From NCBI GenBank assembly GCA_011390955.1, contig JAABRM010000059.1:1-45451 (forward strand): a stretch of 45,451 nt of DNA. Reading direction: 5' to 3'. Source of the DNA: Oscillatoriales cyanobacterium (GTDB lineage Bacteria; Cyanobacteriota; Cyanobacteriia; Cyanobacteriales; Laspinemataceae). The first letter of the stretch is position 1. The number at the start of each line of letters is the position of its first letter. Below the pieces are notes generated by a model. The model was not told the DNA's origin. It saw only the letters and a program-made list of their open reading frames with translations, and searched no databases. This document shows, piece by piece, positions 34,070 to 43,060 of the stretch. The position numbers were made by a program, and so were the translations under genes.

Positions 34070-36169
34070 ATGGAGAAACAAAATTGGGTTAGCCGCCGCA
34101 CATCAGTAGCCGAAGAATTGAGTTGTTTATTGTGGGGATCGGTTTTATTTGGCGGAAATATCACAGGCGATCTCAAGCAGCCCCCATTCAGCAATTTTTC
34201 TGACGCAGATTTATGCGAATTATTTACTTTTTTACGCGATCGTACATATTTGTCAGAAAATTATCTGCTGAAAGTGGCGATGTTAAACTGCTTACTTGCC
34301 TCTATGAGAGGTGCCACATTTTTGAATTATCTGCCTATAAATAAGACCCAAATTATTGATAAAAAACCACAAATAGAAAACTGGCTAACCCGCAGAAACG
34401 CAGCGGTCAGAGAAGAAATCCGTTTGTGTCAAATCAAACAATCTGACGGGGAAAATTATCCCAATAAAAATTTAGTTAATGCCTCCGCTGCCGAAATTTA
34501 TCAGTATAGCCATCGCGATCGCAGTCAAGGCTTACAAAACTTAAAACACCAAATTGAGTCCGCCCTTTATGTGAATACGATACCCCAAGAATTTCGGCAT
34601 CATTTTAAACAAGATTGGTTGCCTTATGTGAGCTTATTTTTTGCTAAAATTTTAATCAAGAATGCCAAAATTAGAACTATTATGCTGGCAATCCTAGAAG
34701 CTTTTAACCAGCTTGACTATCGGAAAAAAAAAATCCCCAAAGCCTCGGAAGCATTAGGACAATTTATTCATTTATTCGCCCATCCTCAAATTTGTTTAAG
34801 CTTAGTCCAGGTGATTGATTTTGACTGCCAGATGCTCAAACAAAAAATGCGTCAGTCAATCAACCAAGACTCAGGAGATGCTTTAGAACCAGAAGAGGTT
34901 GAGAAACCTACGATTTTGCCATCACCAATCAGTACCAATGGTCAGATCGATACGGTGTTATCAATCTTAGAAAACCGTCAAAGAGTCGAACAAAGCAATC
35001 ACGCTCAACCTGCCAATGTGCCTATTCTGCCCGCCACCGGCGAAAGTACACCGACACCGCTTCGCGAACGCCAAATCGAAACCCTGCCAGCAAAAACTGC
35101 TGCCCAACCCGCCACACCTCTGGTAAAAAACCTTGACCAGAAACCTACCAGCCCTTTGCCGACCAACACACCGACAAACTCCAAAGTCAAAGGATCGGGA
35201 TTACGCTGCAAATGTACCCATACCCTCACAGAACATTCCGATTCCGTGGTTTCTGTGGCTTATAGCACGGGAAATGGGGAAACACAGACCCTGGCAACCG
35301 GAAGTTGGGATAAAACCATTAAAATTTGGGCGATCGCTCCCAGCTTCGCCAAACCATTTTTAATCCGAACCCTCACCGCCCATTCTGCCTCCGTTTACTC
35401 CGTTGCCCTCAGTGGCAATGCTCAAATCCTTGCCAGTGGTGGTGTAGACTGCACGATTCAACTCTGGAACCTGGGCAACATTGAGCATACCAGCACCGGC
35501 GCCTCATTAATGCGGACGCTTACAGGTCATACATTTCCGATTTATTCCCTGGCATTTAGCCCCGATGGTAAACTTTTGGCCAGTGGCAGTGGTGACTACA
35601 CCATTAAAATTTGGCAAGTGGATACCGGCAAATTATTATTGACTTTGCTCGGTCATTCGAGTTTTGTTTACTCGGTAGCCTTCAGTCCTGACGGTAAAAC
35701 TATCGCCAGTGGCAGTGCCGACAAATCCATTAAAATTTGGCAGGTGAGTAATGGTGAATTGCTGCGGACTTTAATTAGTTATGCCTCGGTTAATTCCGTT
35801 GCCTTCAGTCCCGATCGCCAATTTCTCGTCAGTGCGGGTGGGGATGAACGGATTAAACTCTGGCAATTAAACACCCGTCATTTCGGCGCCGATACCAGAC
35901 CAGCCCCCACCCAAACCTTGACCGGCCACACTGGAGAGATATTTTCCCTAGCTTTTAGTCCGCGATCGCCAATTTTAGCCAGCAGTAGTTACGACAAAAC
36001 GATCAAGCTGTGGAATTTTCAAACTGGCAATCTACTTTCTACCTTAACAGGTCATTTACACTCCGTTCATTCCGTAGCTTTTAGTTCCAACGGCATGACC
36101 TTAGTCAGTGCCAGCCATGATAAGACCATTAAATTATGGCAAATCATTCCAGAAACTAAAAAATCTTAG
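34070..36169 (+). CDS. WD40 beta-propeller protein with unrecognised N-terminal domain
   Basis: 699 residues. The C-terminal part (about 382-699) has seven WD40 repeats ending in KIWAI, QLWNL, KIWQV, KIWQV, KLWQL, KLWNF and KLWQI, enough for one closed propeller that would serve as a protein-binding platform. Residues 1-275 are helical and contain no domain I know (start WVSRRTSVAEELSCLLWGSV). A Pro/Thr/Gln-rich linker (about 275-380) joins both. No kinase, caspase, TIR or NB-ARC motif is visible, unlike many cyanobacterial WD40 proteins. The fifth repeat is short (YASVNSVAFSPDRQFL). ATG start; a tandem array of 11-base repeats starts directly after the stop. Confidence 0.82.
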   Translation: MEKQNWVSRRTSVAEELSCLLWGSVLFGGNITGDLKQPPFSNFSDADLCELFTFLRDRTYLSENYLLKVAMLNCLLASMRGATFLNYLPINKTQIIDKKPQIENWLTRRNAAVREEIRLCQIKQSDGENYPNKNLVNASAAEIYQYSHRDRSQGLQNLKHQIESALYVNTIPQEFRHHFKQDWLPYVSLFFAKILIKNAKIRTIMLAILEAFNQLDYRKKKIPKASEALGQFIHLFAHPQICLSLVQVIDFDCQMLKQKMRQSINQDSGDALEPEEVEKPTILPSPISTNGQIDTVLSILENRQRVEQSNHAQPANVPILPATGESTPTPLRERQIETLPAKTAAQPATPLVKNLDQKPTSPLPTNTPTNSKVKGSGLRCKCTHTLTEHSDSVVSVAYSTGNGETQTLATGSWDKTIKIWAIAPSFAKPFLIRTLTAHSASVYSVALSGNAQILASGGVDCTIQLWNLGNIEHTSTGASLMRTLTGHTFPIYSLAFSPDGKLLASGSGDYTIKIWQVDTGKLLLTLLGHSSFVYSVAFSPDGKTIASGSADKSIKIWQVSNGELLRTLISYASVNSVAFSPDRQFLVSAGGDERIKLWQLNTRHFGADTRPAPTQTLTGHTGEIFSLAFSPRSPILASSSYDKTIKLWNFQTGNLLSTLTGHLHSVHSVAFSSNGMTLVSASHDKTIKLWQIIPETKKS

Positions 36170-36283
36170 ATTTTGGCTAAATTTTGGCTAAATTTTGGCT
36201 AAATTTTGGCTAAATTTTGGCTAAATTTTGGCTAAATCTTAGGTCAATTTGGCTAAATTTGGCTAAATTTTGGCTCAAACCCT
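36170..36283. repeat. Tandem array of TTTTGGCTAAA (11 bp)
   Basis: Six consecutive units of 11 bases from about 36171 to 36237, then a degenerate part (CTTAGGTCAATTTGGCTAAA, and again) to about 36283. The array begins two bases after the stop codon of the WD40 gene. Like the array after the CCB-like gene, it has an 11-base period and lies at a gene's 3' end. Confidence 0.85.
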
Positions 36284-36327
36284 TACCAGGAAGGATGGAA
36301 AGCCCATCTGCCATTCCGTTGCCATTA

Positions 36328-37071
36328 TTACTCCTGTAAAAACTTGGTATAAGCATCACTCAGTTCTTTAATGGCTAACTGATAAAACTTTTCCCCATGT
36401 TCTGGGGTTGCCAAAGCGGGGTTAGATCCCATCCGACCATCGGGATAATGACAGCGAAAATCAGCAGCACCATAAATGGGATATCCAGAGGCGACCTCAG
36501 CCGCAAGTGCAGCTTGTTTAATTGCCTCTGGATAAAGATATTGTGTCACCGCTACTTCACTCGGCGTCGCATGAGATCCTTCTTGACTCCCATATAATTC
36601 CTTGGCTAATTTATACACCTCCGAACACATAAACCAATTACCGACTTGACATTGAACCCGATCGCCATTAGCTAAATTTAAATCTGCTAAATGGGCATAA
36701 GTTTGAGAAAAAGCCGCCTTCAGGGTGGCAATATTCCCTCCATGACCATTTATAAAGAAAAACTTAGTAAATCCGGCTTTAGCCAAGGTCGTTATATAAT
36801 CTTGAATCAGGGAAATCATCGTGGTTGGACGCAGGCTAATCGTCCCAGGAAAGCCCGTGTGATGCAATGCCATCCCCACATTAATGGTTGGCCCAACCAA
36901 CGCCTTCGTGGTTTCTCCCACTCCACGGGCGATCGCCTCGGCACAAATAGCATCAGTGCCAATTAAACCCGTTGGCCCATGTTGTTCAGTGGAACCAATT
37001 GGCATTATGATGCCAGTAGACGTTTGTAGATATGCTTCAACTTCCGGCCAGGTACTTAAATGTAACAGCAT
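36328..37071 (-). CDS. Creatininase family amidohydrolase
   Basis: 247 residues of the creatininase/MftE family of metal-dependent amidohydrolases. Metal ligands are visible in MPIGSTEQHGPTGLIGTDAI (E, H, D) and in FFINGHGGNIATLKAAF (the NGHGGN motif); a further glutamate lies in EGSHATPSEVAVTQYLYP. Other members cleave creatinine or formamide-type substrates or mature the peptide mycofactocin. No peptide precursor or radical SAM gene is near, so the substrate is unknown. ATG start. It runs opposite to the WD40 gene and to the phosphate cluster. Confidence 0.87.
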   Translation of the reverse strand: MLLHLSTWPEVEAYLQTSTGIIMPIGSTEQHGPTGLIGTDAICAEAIARGVGETTKALVGPTINVGMALHHTGFPGTISLRPTTMISLIQDYITTLAKAGFTKFFFINGHGGNIATLKAAFSQTYAHLADLNLANGDRVQCQVGNWFMCSEVYKLAKELYGSQEGSHATPSEVAVTQYLYPEAIKQAALAAEVASGYPIYGAADFRCHYPDGRMGSNPALATPEHGEKFYQLAIKELSDAYTKFLQE

Positions 37072-37436
37072 GAACGCCTCTCGTTTTTTTCAGGATTCTC
37101 GTGAGGGATATTTTATCGATATTTTATCGATCGTATCTTCTCCCCTGCCATAGTCCCATTTTGTTAAGCCAAATTTAAGAAAAGGTTTCCGGGAGATTAT
37201 GTTGTCAACTGACCTCAGTAAAATATCATTGAAAAAAATATCCTGATTCACTTCGGAAAATTGTTCCATCTAATCAAAATAAATCTTATGAGTTTGTCCA
37301 GTCCATTCGCTCAAGATTAGCCGCTCTGAGATATCATTAGCCGCTCAAATTTGCGTCCCCTTCTCTGGAGAATTGCCCAAAAATTCTCTCTAACAAAAAA
37401 TCTCCTCCATCCCCAGAGATTTCCCTCCGGGAAGCT
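37072..37436. other. Divergent promoter gap before sphR
   Basis: AT-rich, 365 bases. A short direct repeat ATATTTTATCG occurs twice around 37109-37130, next to the creatininase start. I found no run of CTTAACCT-like octamers (the cyanobacterial Pho box) and no clear promoter boxes. Nothing else is visible. Confidence 0.5.
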
Positions 37437-38231
37437 ATGCGCGATCGCCGTTCCCTCAGACCTTCACCTAACAATTGCTTGGTTATGTTATCAATAGAAC
37501 CCAATTTTACTCAACCTAAACTCGCTCAAGGAAATCATGTCCTTGTGGTCGAAGATGAAGACCTCATTCGAGAGATGCTCGTCTTAGCATTAGAAGAAGA
37601 AGGATATCAAGTTACAGCCACCGCCGATGGACAAACTGCCCTCAACTATTTATCGGCTGCTGAAGCCGCCGAAGCAGGATCTAATTTTGATTTAATTCTG
37701 CTAGATATTATGCTTCCCAAAGTTAACGGATTAGATTTATGTCGTTTACTGCGGCATCAAGGCAACCCAATCCCCATTCTCATTCTCAGCGCCAAAGGCA
37801 GTGAAACCGACCGGGTATTAGGATTGGAAGTTGGGGCCGATGATTATGTCACCAAACCCTTTAGCATGAGAGAGTTAATGGCTCGTTGTCGCTCATTATT
37901 AAGACGACAAAGACTCAATGGCACTTCATCCACCCAATTTCTCCAATTTGGTCAAATTACTCTCTGTCCGCAACAATGTCGCGTCACCGTTCGCGGTGAA
38001 GAAGTCAATCTTTCCCCCAAAGAGTTTAAGCTTCTGGAACTTTTTTTAAGTTACCCACGCCGAGTCTGGTCGCGAGATCAATTGCTCGATCATGTATGGG
38101 GATATGATTTTGTCGGCGATAGTAAAACTGTAGACGTTCACATTCGTTGGTTACGGGAAAAATTAGAACAAGACCCTAGCCACCCAGAATATATTATTAC
38201 CGTCAGAGGCTTTGGCTATCGATTAGGTTAA
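37437..38231 (+). CDS. sphR: Response regulator SphR (PhoB type)
   Basis: 264 residues. SphR activates the phosphate-starvation regulon when phosphorylated by SphS. Receiver domain: ED pair at 40-41 (VLVVEDEDLIREML), phosphoacceptor D90 (LILLDIMLPKVNGLD), KPFSMREL. The C-terminal winged helix reads LSPKEFKLLELFLSYPRRVW and VDVHIRWLREKLEQDPSHPE. Identification as SphR and not another OmpR regulator rests on the neighbours: a SphS-like kinase, PhoU and PstS on the same strand. The first 16 residues (RDRRSLRPSPNNCLV) are unusual, and the ATG at 37485 is a plausible alternative start. Confidence 0.85.
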   Translation: MRDRRSLRPSPNNCLVMLSIEPNFTQPKLAQGNHVLVVEDEDLIREMLVLALEEEGYQVTATADGQTALNYLSAAEAAEAGSNFDLILLDIMLPKVNGLDLCRLLRHQGNPIPILILSAKGSETDRVLGLEVGADDYVTKPFSMRELMARCRSLLRRQRLNGTSSTQFLQFGQITLCPQQCRVTVRGEEVNLSPKEFKLLELFLSYPRRVWSRDQLLDHVWGYDFVGDSKTVDVHIRWLREKLEQDPSHPEYIITVRGFGYRLG

Positions 38232-38300
38232 ACGGATTAGTGGCATCAAAATTCGGCAACATTCTGTTTAATTTTTACCTTCAATTTCTTCCTTGTAACC

Positions 38301-39713
38301 ATGCCCTTACTAGACTTTTTTCTCGGGTTGGCGCTAGGAATTACTATATGCCTTTGCCAGCGCTGGTGGCTCGACCGGCAGATCCACAGAATATTAAATA
38401 TGTTACTTCCAGAGGCGATGTCCGTTGATTTACCGATGTTCTCTCGGTTACGACGGGCGATCGCCTTAAGCAAACAACATCAAGAAAACCAAGCCGAACA
38501 AATCAAAACCTGGCAAGAAATCGTCCAAGTGGCTCCTGTAGGTTTCTTGCAAGTGGATGTAGAAAACCAGCTAATCTGGTGCAATCAGCAAGCCCAAAAG
38601 CTACTTCGCATTCACCCGAATTGGCGGCAAGGTCACACCCAGTTATTAATTGCCCTAGTTCGTTCCTATGAACTGGATCAATTAATCGAACAAACTCGCA
38701 TCGCACAACGGCCACAAGTCCAAGAGTGGTTATTTTATCCTTTTACTCAAGATGCAGAAGAAATTGGCGATCGCCTTGGCGTCACCCTCCGGGGTTATAG
38801 TTGTTTACTCCCTGATGGTGACATCGGTGTGTTCCTGGAAAATCGGCAACCCCTGGTTAACCTAACTCAAAGTCGGAATCAGTGGGTCTCCGACCTCGCT
38901 CACGAACTCAGAACCCCTTTAACCTCGATCCAATTAGTCGTAGAAATGTTACAAGGACGCCTCGACCCTTCTTGGAATCAGCGTCTAGAACGGGTATTAC
39001 ATGAAATTAATCGCTTAATTCAATTAGTCAAAGATTGGTTAGAACTTAGCCTTATGGAAGTCGCCCCCAGCGAGCATCTTTCCTGTAAACCTCTCAATCT
39101 CTCAGCTTTAATTCACTCGGTTTGGCAGACCCTAGAACCAATTGCCAATCAGAAACAAATTACTCTGAACTATTCCGGGCCAGATAATTTGCTGATCGAA
39201 GCTGACGAGAATCGTCTTTATCGGGTTTTCCTGAATATTTTCGATAACAGTATTCGCTACAGTCCCCCTGGCAGTCAAATTTATGCCGTAGTCACCCCAG
39301 TCATTCCTGAAACCAGTGACCCCCTTGAAACATCCCCGGTTACGTCCCCGGTTGCCCCTCCGGTTGAGTCCCCGGTTGAGTCCCCGGTTGAGTCCCCAGT
39401 TGCGCTCACGGTAAGTATCGATATCATAGATTCAGGCTCAGGATTTACTGAAGCGGATCTGTCTTCCGTATTCGATCGCTTCTATCGCGCTGACTCATCT
39501 CGCACTAAGCAGGCAATTTTAGGCAAGAATCTGTCTAACAACGGACATTCTTTGCCCATGAATACCGGCACTGGTTTAGGGTTAGCGATCGTCAAGCAAA
39601 TAGTCGAAGCACACGGTGGCGTTATCTCCGCTCAAAATCACCCTAAAATTGGTGGGGCTTGGCTAAAAATTTTGCTGCCAACCTTTTCACCTCAAGCTCA
39701 TCAATCTAAGTAA
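38301..39713 (+). CDS. sphS: Phosphate-sensing histidine kinase SphS
   Basis: 470 residues. The N-terminal hydrophobic segment (LLDFFLGLALGITICL) followed by RWWLDRQIHRIL is characteristic of cyanobacterial SphS and is needed for its regulation. A PAS domain covers about residues 70-185. The phosphorylated histidine is H201 (LAHELRTPLTSIQLVVEML); the ATPase domain has the N box (FLNIFDNSIRYSPPGS), DSGSGF (377-382), FDRFYRAD and GTGLGLAIVKQIVEAHGG. Between the N box and DSGSG lies an extra segment, about 334-368, made of repeated V-[TE]-S-P units. It starts 70 bases after sphR on the same strand. Confidence 0.9.
   Translation: MPLLDFFLGLALGITICLCQRWWLDRQIHRILNMLLPEAMSVDLPMFSRLRRAIALSKQHQENQAEQIKTWQEIVQVAPVGFLQVDVENQLIWCNQQAQKLLRIHPNWRQGHTQLLIALVRSYELDQLIEQTRIAQRPQVQEWLFYPFTQDAEEIGDRLGVTLRGYSCLLPDGDIGVFLENRQPLVNLTQSRNQWVSDLAHELRTPLTSIQLVVEMLQGRLDPSWNQRLERVLHEINRLIQLVKDWLELSLMEVAPSEHLSCKPLNLSALIHSVWQTLEPIANQKQITLNYSGPDNLLIEADENRLYRVFLNIFDNSIRYSPPGSQIYAVVTPVIPETSDPLETSPVTSPVAPPVESPVESPVESPVALTVSIDIIDSGSGFTEADLSSVFDRFYRADSSRTKQAILGKNLSNNGHSLPMNTGTGLGLAIVKQIVEAHGGVISAQNHPKIGGAWLKILLPTFSPQAHQSK
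39343..39404 (+). repeat. 15-bp-type coding repeat inside sphS (GTTGAGTCCCCG units)
   Basis: A 12-base unit GTTGAGTCCCCG occurs three times in a row, preceded by related units (GTTACGTCCCCG, GTTGCCCCTCCG). Each encodes V-x-S/P-P. The repeats fall inside the ATPase domain, between two beta strands, and their copy number can change in steps of four residues without breaking the frame. Confidence 0.8.
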
Positions 39714-39860
39714 ATCCTCAGTCAATCATTTGAATAAAAACTTCTTATTTAAGCTAAAAACATATAGTTAAGCTTAAATATATATTTAACATAACATCGA
39801 TTCACTATTTTTAATCTATCATAAGATGATTTATTTTATTTAACATATAATTTTATTTTA

Positions 39861-40520
39861 ATGTCAATTAGCAACACTCAGTTAAAACGTCAACTAAAAC
39901 GATTAGAGCAAGATACCTTACGCATGGGTGCGTTAGTGGAACAGTCTTTTCGTCTGAGTAATCAAGCCTTATTCCAGAGAGACCTCGCAGCGGTTCAAGC
40001 TATTCCTTATCTAGATAAACAAATCGATCGATTTTATCGCCAAATCGAGTCAGACTGTGTATTACTGATTACCTTACAAGCCCCGGCATCCCAAGATTCT
40101 CGTTTAATTGGTGCGTTTATGCAGCTAATTAGAGATTTAGAAAGAATTGGTGATTATGCTAAAGATATTTCAGAAATTGCCGTGCAACTTTTTCCTTATC
40201 AAAATCATGCAATTTTACTCAAAATTATGCCACAAATTGAGTTAATGTTTCATCATGCTCAAGCCATGCTGGCTACTAGCTTAACAGCCCTTTCCGAATT
40301 AGATGCAGAAGTGGGTAAACGAGTTAAACAACTAGATTCTACCGTCGATGATTTATACGAGCAAATTTATCAAAATTTAGCCCGACAACGAGATATTCAA
40401 GGTTCCGTTGAACCCTTTTTATTAATTGTCTTAGCGATTCGTCATCTCGAACGCATGGCTGACCATGCCACCAATATTGGGCAAAGAGTCGCTTATATTG
40501 TCATTGGTCATCGTCCTTAG
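39861..40520 (+). CDS. phoU: PhoU-type phosphate signalling regulator
   Basis: 219 residues with the two PhoU three-helix units. Metal-binding E/D-rich stretches are visible in LIRDLERIGDYAKDISEIA and AIRHLERMADHATNIGQRVA, the signature E-R-x-x-D-x-x-x-x-I of each unit. PhoU (SphU in Synechocystis) keeps SphS silent when phosphate is plentiful. The position after sphR-sphS fits this role. The 147-base spacer before it is AT-rich. ATG start without a clear ribosome site. Confidence 0.92.
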   Translation: MSISNTQLKRQLKRLEQDTLRMGALVEQSFRLSNQALFQRDLAAVQAIPYLDKQIDRFYRQIESDCVLLITLQAPASQDSRLIGAFMQLIRDLERIGDYAKDISEIAVQLFPYQNHAILLKIMPQIELMFHHAQAMLATSLTALSELDAEVGKRVKQLDSTVDDLYEQIYQNLARQRDIQGSVEPFLLIVLAIRHLERMADHATNIGQRVAYIVIGHRP

Positions 40521-41263
40521 TCACCATTTAACCCTTGGCATACCCTCAAAGATATCGGCAATCAACCTAGGCATAAATGCTACCTAAAAAATCAAATAAT
40601 TCATATAAATATCGCGAATTTTACCAAATATATAAAAATATAAAAACACACAAATAAAAATAAATAATTACCGATAAAAAATTAATAAAAGAATCATCCA
40701 ATCTTTACCTGACCTTAAAGTTTAAAGGTAAACCTATATCCCGGAACTGTGTAAAAATCGTATTCCTATTCGCCAACATTAGTTTAACCAACATGAGTGA
40801 TGCAACGTTGAATTATTGACTTCAGGATCCAATAAATTACCAAATATTGCCATATCCATGTTACATTTTTCAGTATTTGTTCTGGCGGTGTCTGTCTGTA
40901 TCTAGAAAACAGGTCAGGTGCTTCTTCGGTGGTCAAGTAGCAAAGATGTTGTCCCAACAGCTTTCTATCATCCACTAGACCGCTCATCCATGAGCAATCA
41001 TCAATGAGCGCCCTAAGAACCCCCCAACATCGGTAGATGGGCGATCGCTTCTGCGGCCTCCTCTGGATCCAGCCAACAGCGGCTTTATGATCTTTGCCTA
41101 AACTTAGGCAGGCTCAGAGTCCCGGCGCGATCGATATCAACCATTTCACCTGAATTCAGACTAGACATAGATATAGATTCAGACTAGATCCATCCAATCC
41201 AGCAACAATCTTTCATTAGAGCCTTATGCTCTGATTACAAACGAATGGTGTGAGGAAATCATC
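40521..41263. promoter_or_regulatory. Long upstream region of the porin with a possible Pho box
   Basis: 743 bases with no supported gene. At 40703-40732, CTTTACCT, 3 bases, CTTAAAGT, 3 bases and then AAGGTAAA make octamers at an 11-base period; this is the layout of the cyanobacterial SphR box (CTTAACCT repeats). Only the first octamer matches well, and the site is about 530 bases before the porin start, so the call is tentative. A minus-strand frame at 40784-40987 has no family resemblance and is not listed. Around 41225 is a small hairpin (AGAGCCTTATGCTCT). Confidence 0.35.
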
Positions 41264-42937
41264 ATGTTAAAACTATTGTGGTCAGGACTACGATCCAGTC
41301 CCGCAGCCCTCGGTGCTTTACTACTGTTGTCTAACTCAGCCTTGGCTCAAACGACACCAGAAGTCTCAAATATTGATACGACTGAATCCTCGTCAACTTC
41401 TCTGGTTGCCGATCCCGCCTCTGACATCCTGCAACAAATTGAACAATATAATCCCATTGACTTATCTCAGGGGGAGAATGACCCACTTGAGCGAGTCAAC
41501 TCCGTAAATCAGTTGCGCGATGTTCGCCCCACGGACTGGGCGTTTCAAGCATTGCAAAACTTGGCGCAACGCCACCAATGTCTGTTGGCATACCCAGATG
41601 ATACCTATCGGGGCAACCGTGCCATGACTCGTTACGAGTTTGCTGCTGGTTTGGATGCTTGTTTAGAGCAAATCCAACGACAACTTGCCACCTTGGATAC
41701 TGGCGTTTCCGCCGCAGACCTGCAAACCTTACGGCGTTTGCAAGAAGAATTCGCCGGAGAACTGACGATTCTCCGTCGCCAAGTTGATGCCCTAGAAGTT
41801 CGCACCGCTGAACTCGAAGCCAATCAGTTTTCCACCACCACTAAACTTAATGGGACAGTGATTTTTGCCCTTGTCGATGCTTTTGGCGATCAAGAACCCG
41901 CTGCCAATATTGCCGGTGGAGAAAATGTGCAAACCTCGTTTGGCTACCGGGTGCGGATGAATTTGGACACCAGCTTTACCGGCAAAGACCGTCTGCGAAC
42001 CCGGTTACAAGCCATAAATGTTGCTCGCTTGGATCGGGTAACAGGTACAGCTATGGCTCGCTTAGGCTTTGACGGAGAAGATGGCGGCGAAATTACCCTC
42101 GATCGTCTCGACTATCGCTTCCCACTCAGCGATAAAGTCCGGGTGAACATTGGCGCCGCTGGGTTTGAAATTGACCGATTTGTCCCAACTCTCAATCCTC
42201 TGTTTGAAAGTGATGACACAGGGGCACTTTCTCGGTTTGCTCGTCGTAACCCTGCGGTTCACCGAGCCCCTGACGACGGTGCGGGGATTGGGTTTGAAAT
42301 TAAACCTAGCGATAAAATCCGCATCGATTTGGGGTACTTTTCCAACAATAGCAATCGTCCCATCCCCAAAAATGGACTCTTCAATGGCGTTCATAGCTTA
42401 CTTGGTCAGATCGCTGTCTCGCCCATAGAAAATCTAGATGTAGCTTTTACTTATGTCAACTCTTACACCCCTGGTGATGATGTCAATGTCACCGGCACCA
42501 CCGGCAGTCGCAATGCTTCTCGGCCATTTGGCAGCGTTGCCACGTCTGGCAACCATTTTGGCTTGCAAACCAGTCTTAACTTTAACCAAGTCACCCTTTC
42601 CGCTTGGGGCGGTTATGTCTCGGCTGAGGCTAAAGATGGTCCCGATGAAGGAAATAAAGCGGATATCTGGAACTGGTTGGTCTCCCTGGGGGTAGAAGAT
42701 TTAGGGACTGAAGGAGATCAGCTAGGTTTTATCTTTGGGATGCCACCAAAATTGACTGATATCGATAATGGAACCAGCGATCCCAGCACTTCTTTGCACT
42801 TTGAAACCTTATATCGCTATCCCTTGAGCAACCGAATTAGTATTACCCCTGGTTTTATTTTGATTACCAATCCCAATCACGACGATAACAACGACACGGT
42901 TTGGGTCGGCACCGTCCGAACTACCTTCAAATTCTAG
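41264..42937 (+). CDS. SLH-domain outer-membrane porin (iron-uptake porin/OprB type)
   Basis: 557 residues. A signal peptide ends near residue 28 (LLLLSNSALAQT). An SLH domain follows (about 84-145: LRDVRPTDWAFQALQNLAQR, GNRAMTRYEFAAGLDACLEQ); it anchors the barrel to pyruvylated cell-wall polymers. A coiled-coil stretch comes next (LQEEFAGELTILRRQVDALE). From about 190 a beta barrel ends in TVRTTFKF with the terminal aromatic residue used by the BAM machinery. Relatives in Synechocystis are the Som-type porins that pass small solutes and iron. Its place between phoU and pstS suggests phosphate-linked expression. A hairpin follows the stop. Confidence 0.9.
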   Translation: MLKLLWSGLRSSPAALGALLLLSNSALAQTTPEVSNIDTTESSSTSLVADPASDILQQIEQYNPIDLSQGENDPLERVNSVNQLRDVRPTDWAFQALQNLAQRHQCLLAYPDDTYRGNRAMTRYEFAAGLDACLEQIQRQLATLDTGVSAADLQTLRRLQEEFAGELTILRRQVDALEVRTAELEANQFSTTTKLNGTVIFALVDAFGDQEPAANIAGGENVQTSFGYRVRMNLDTSFTGKDRLRTRLQAINVARLDRVTGTAMARLGFDGEDGGEITLDRLDYRFPLSDKVRVNIGAAGFEIDRFVPTLNPLFESDDTGALSRFARRNPAVHRAPDDGAGIGFEIKPSDKIRIDLGYFSNNSNRPIPKNGLFNGVHSLLGQIAVSPIENLDVAFTYVNSYTPGDDVNVTGTTGSRNASRPFGSVATSGNHFGLQTSLNFNQVTLSAWGGYVSAEAKDGPDEGNKADIWNWLVSLGVEDLGTEGDQLGFIFGMPPKLTDIDNGTSDPSTSLHFETLYRYPLSNRISITPGFILITNPNHDDNNDTVWVGTVRTTFKF

Positions 42938-42947
42938 GTCAATTGAA

Positions 42948-42983
42948 GAACTTTAGCGGCGAACATTCATCGCCGCTAAGTTC
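42948..42983 (+). terminator. Stem-loop between the porin gene and pstS
   Basis: Arms of 15 and 14 bases (GAACTTTAGCGGCGA and TCGCCGCTAAGTTC, one bulged T) around a 7-base loop, 11 bases after the porin stop. There is no T-run behind it, so it may protect the porin mRNA 3' end or reduce reading into pstS instead of ending transcription fully. Confidence 0.6.
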
Positions 42984-43060
42984 TAATCTCGATCGCGTTT
43001 CGATCGTTCAATTTCCTATTAAGGCACCCCCGCAATAGTTAGTTATTTAAGAGGATTCTT

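Noticed and set aside
40784-40987. Minus-strand open frame of 67 codons in the gap before the porin
   Set aside because: No ribosome site, no family resemblance, mixed composition, and the gap is better explained as a long regulatory region. It could be revisited if relatives keep the frame.
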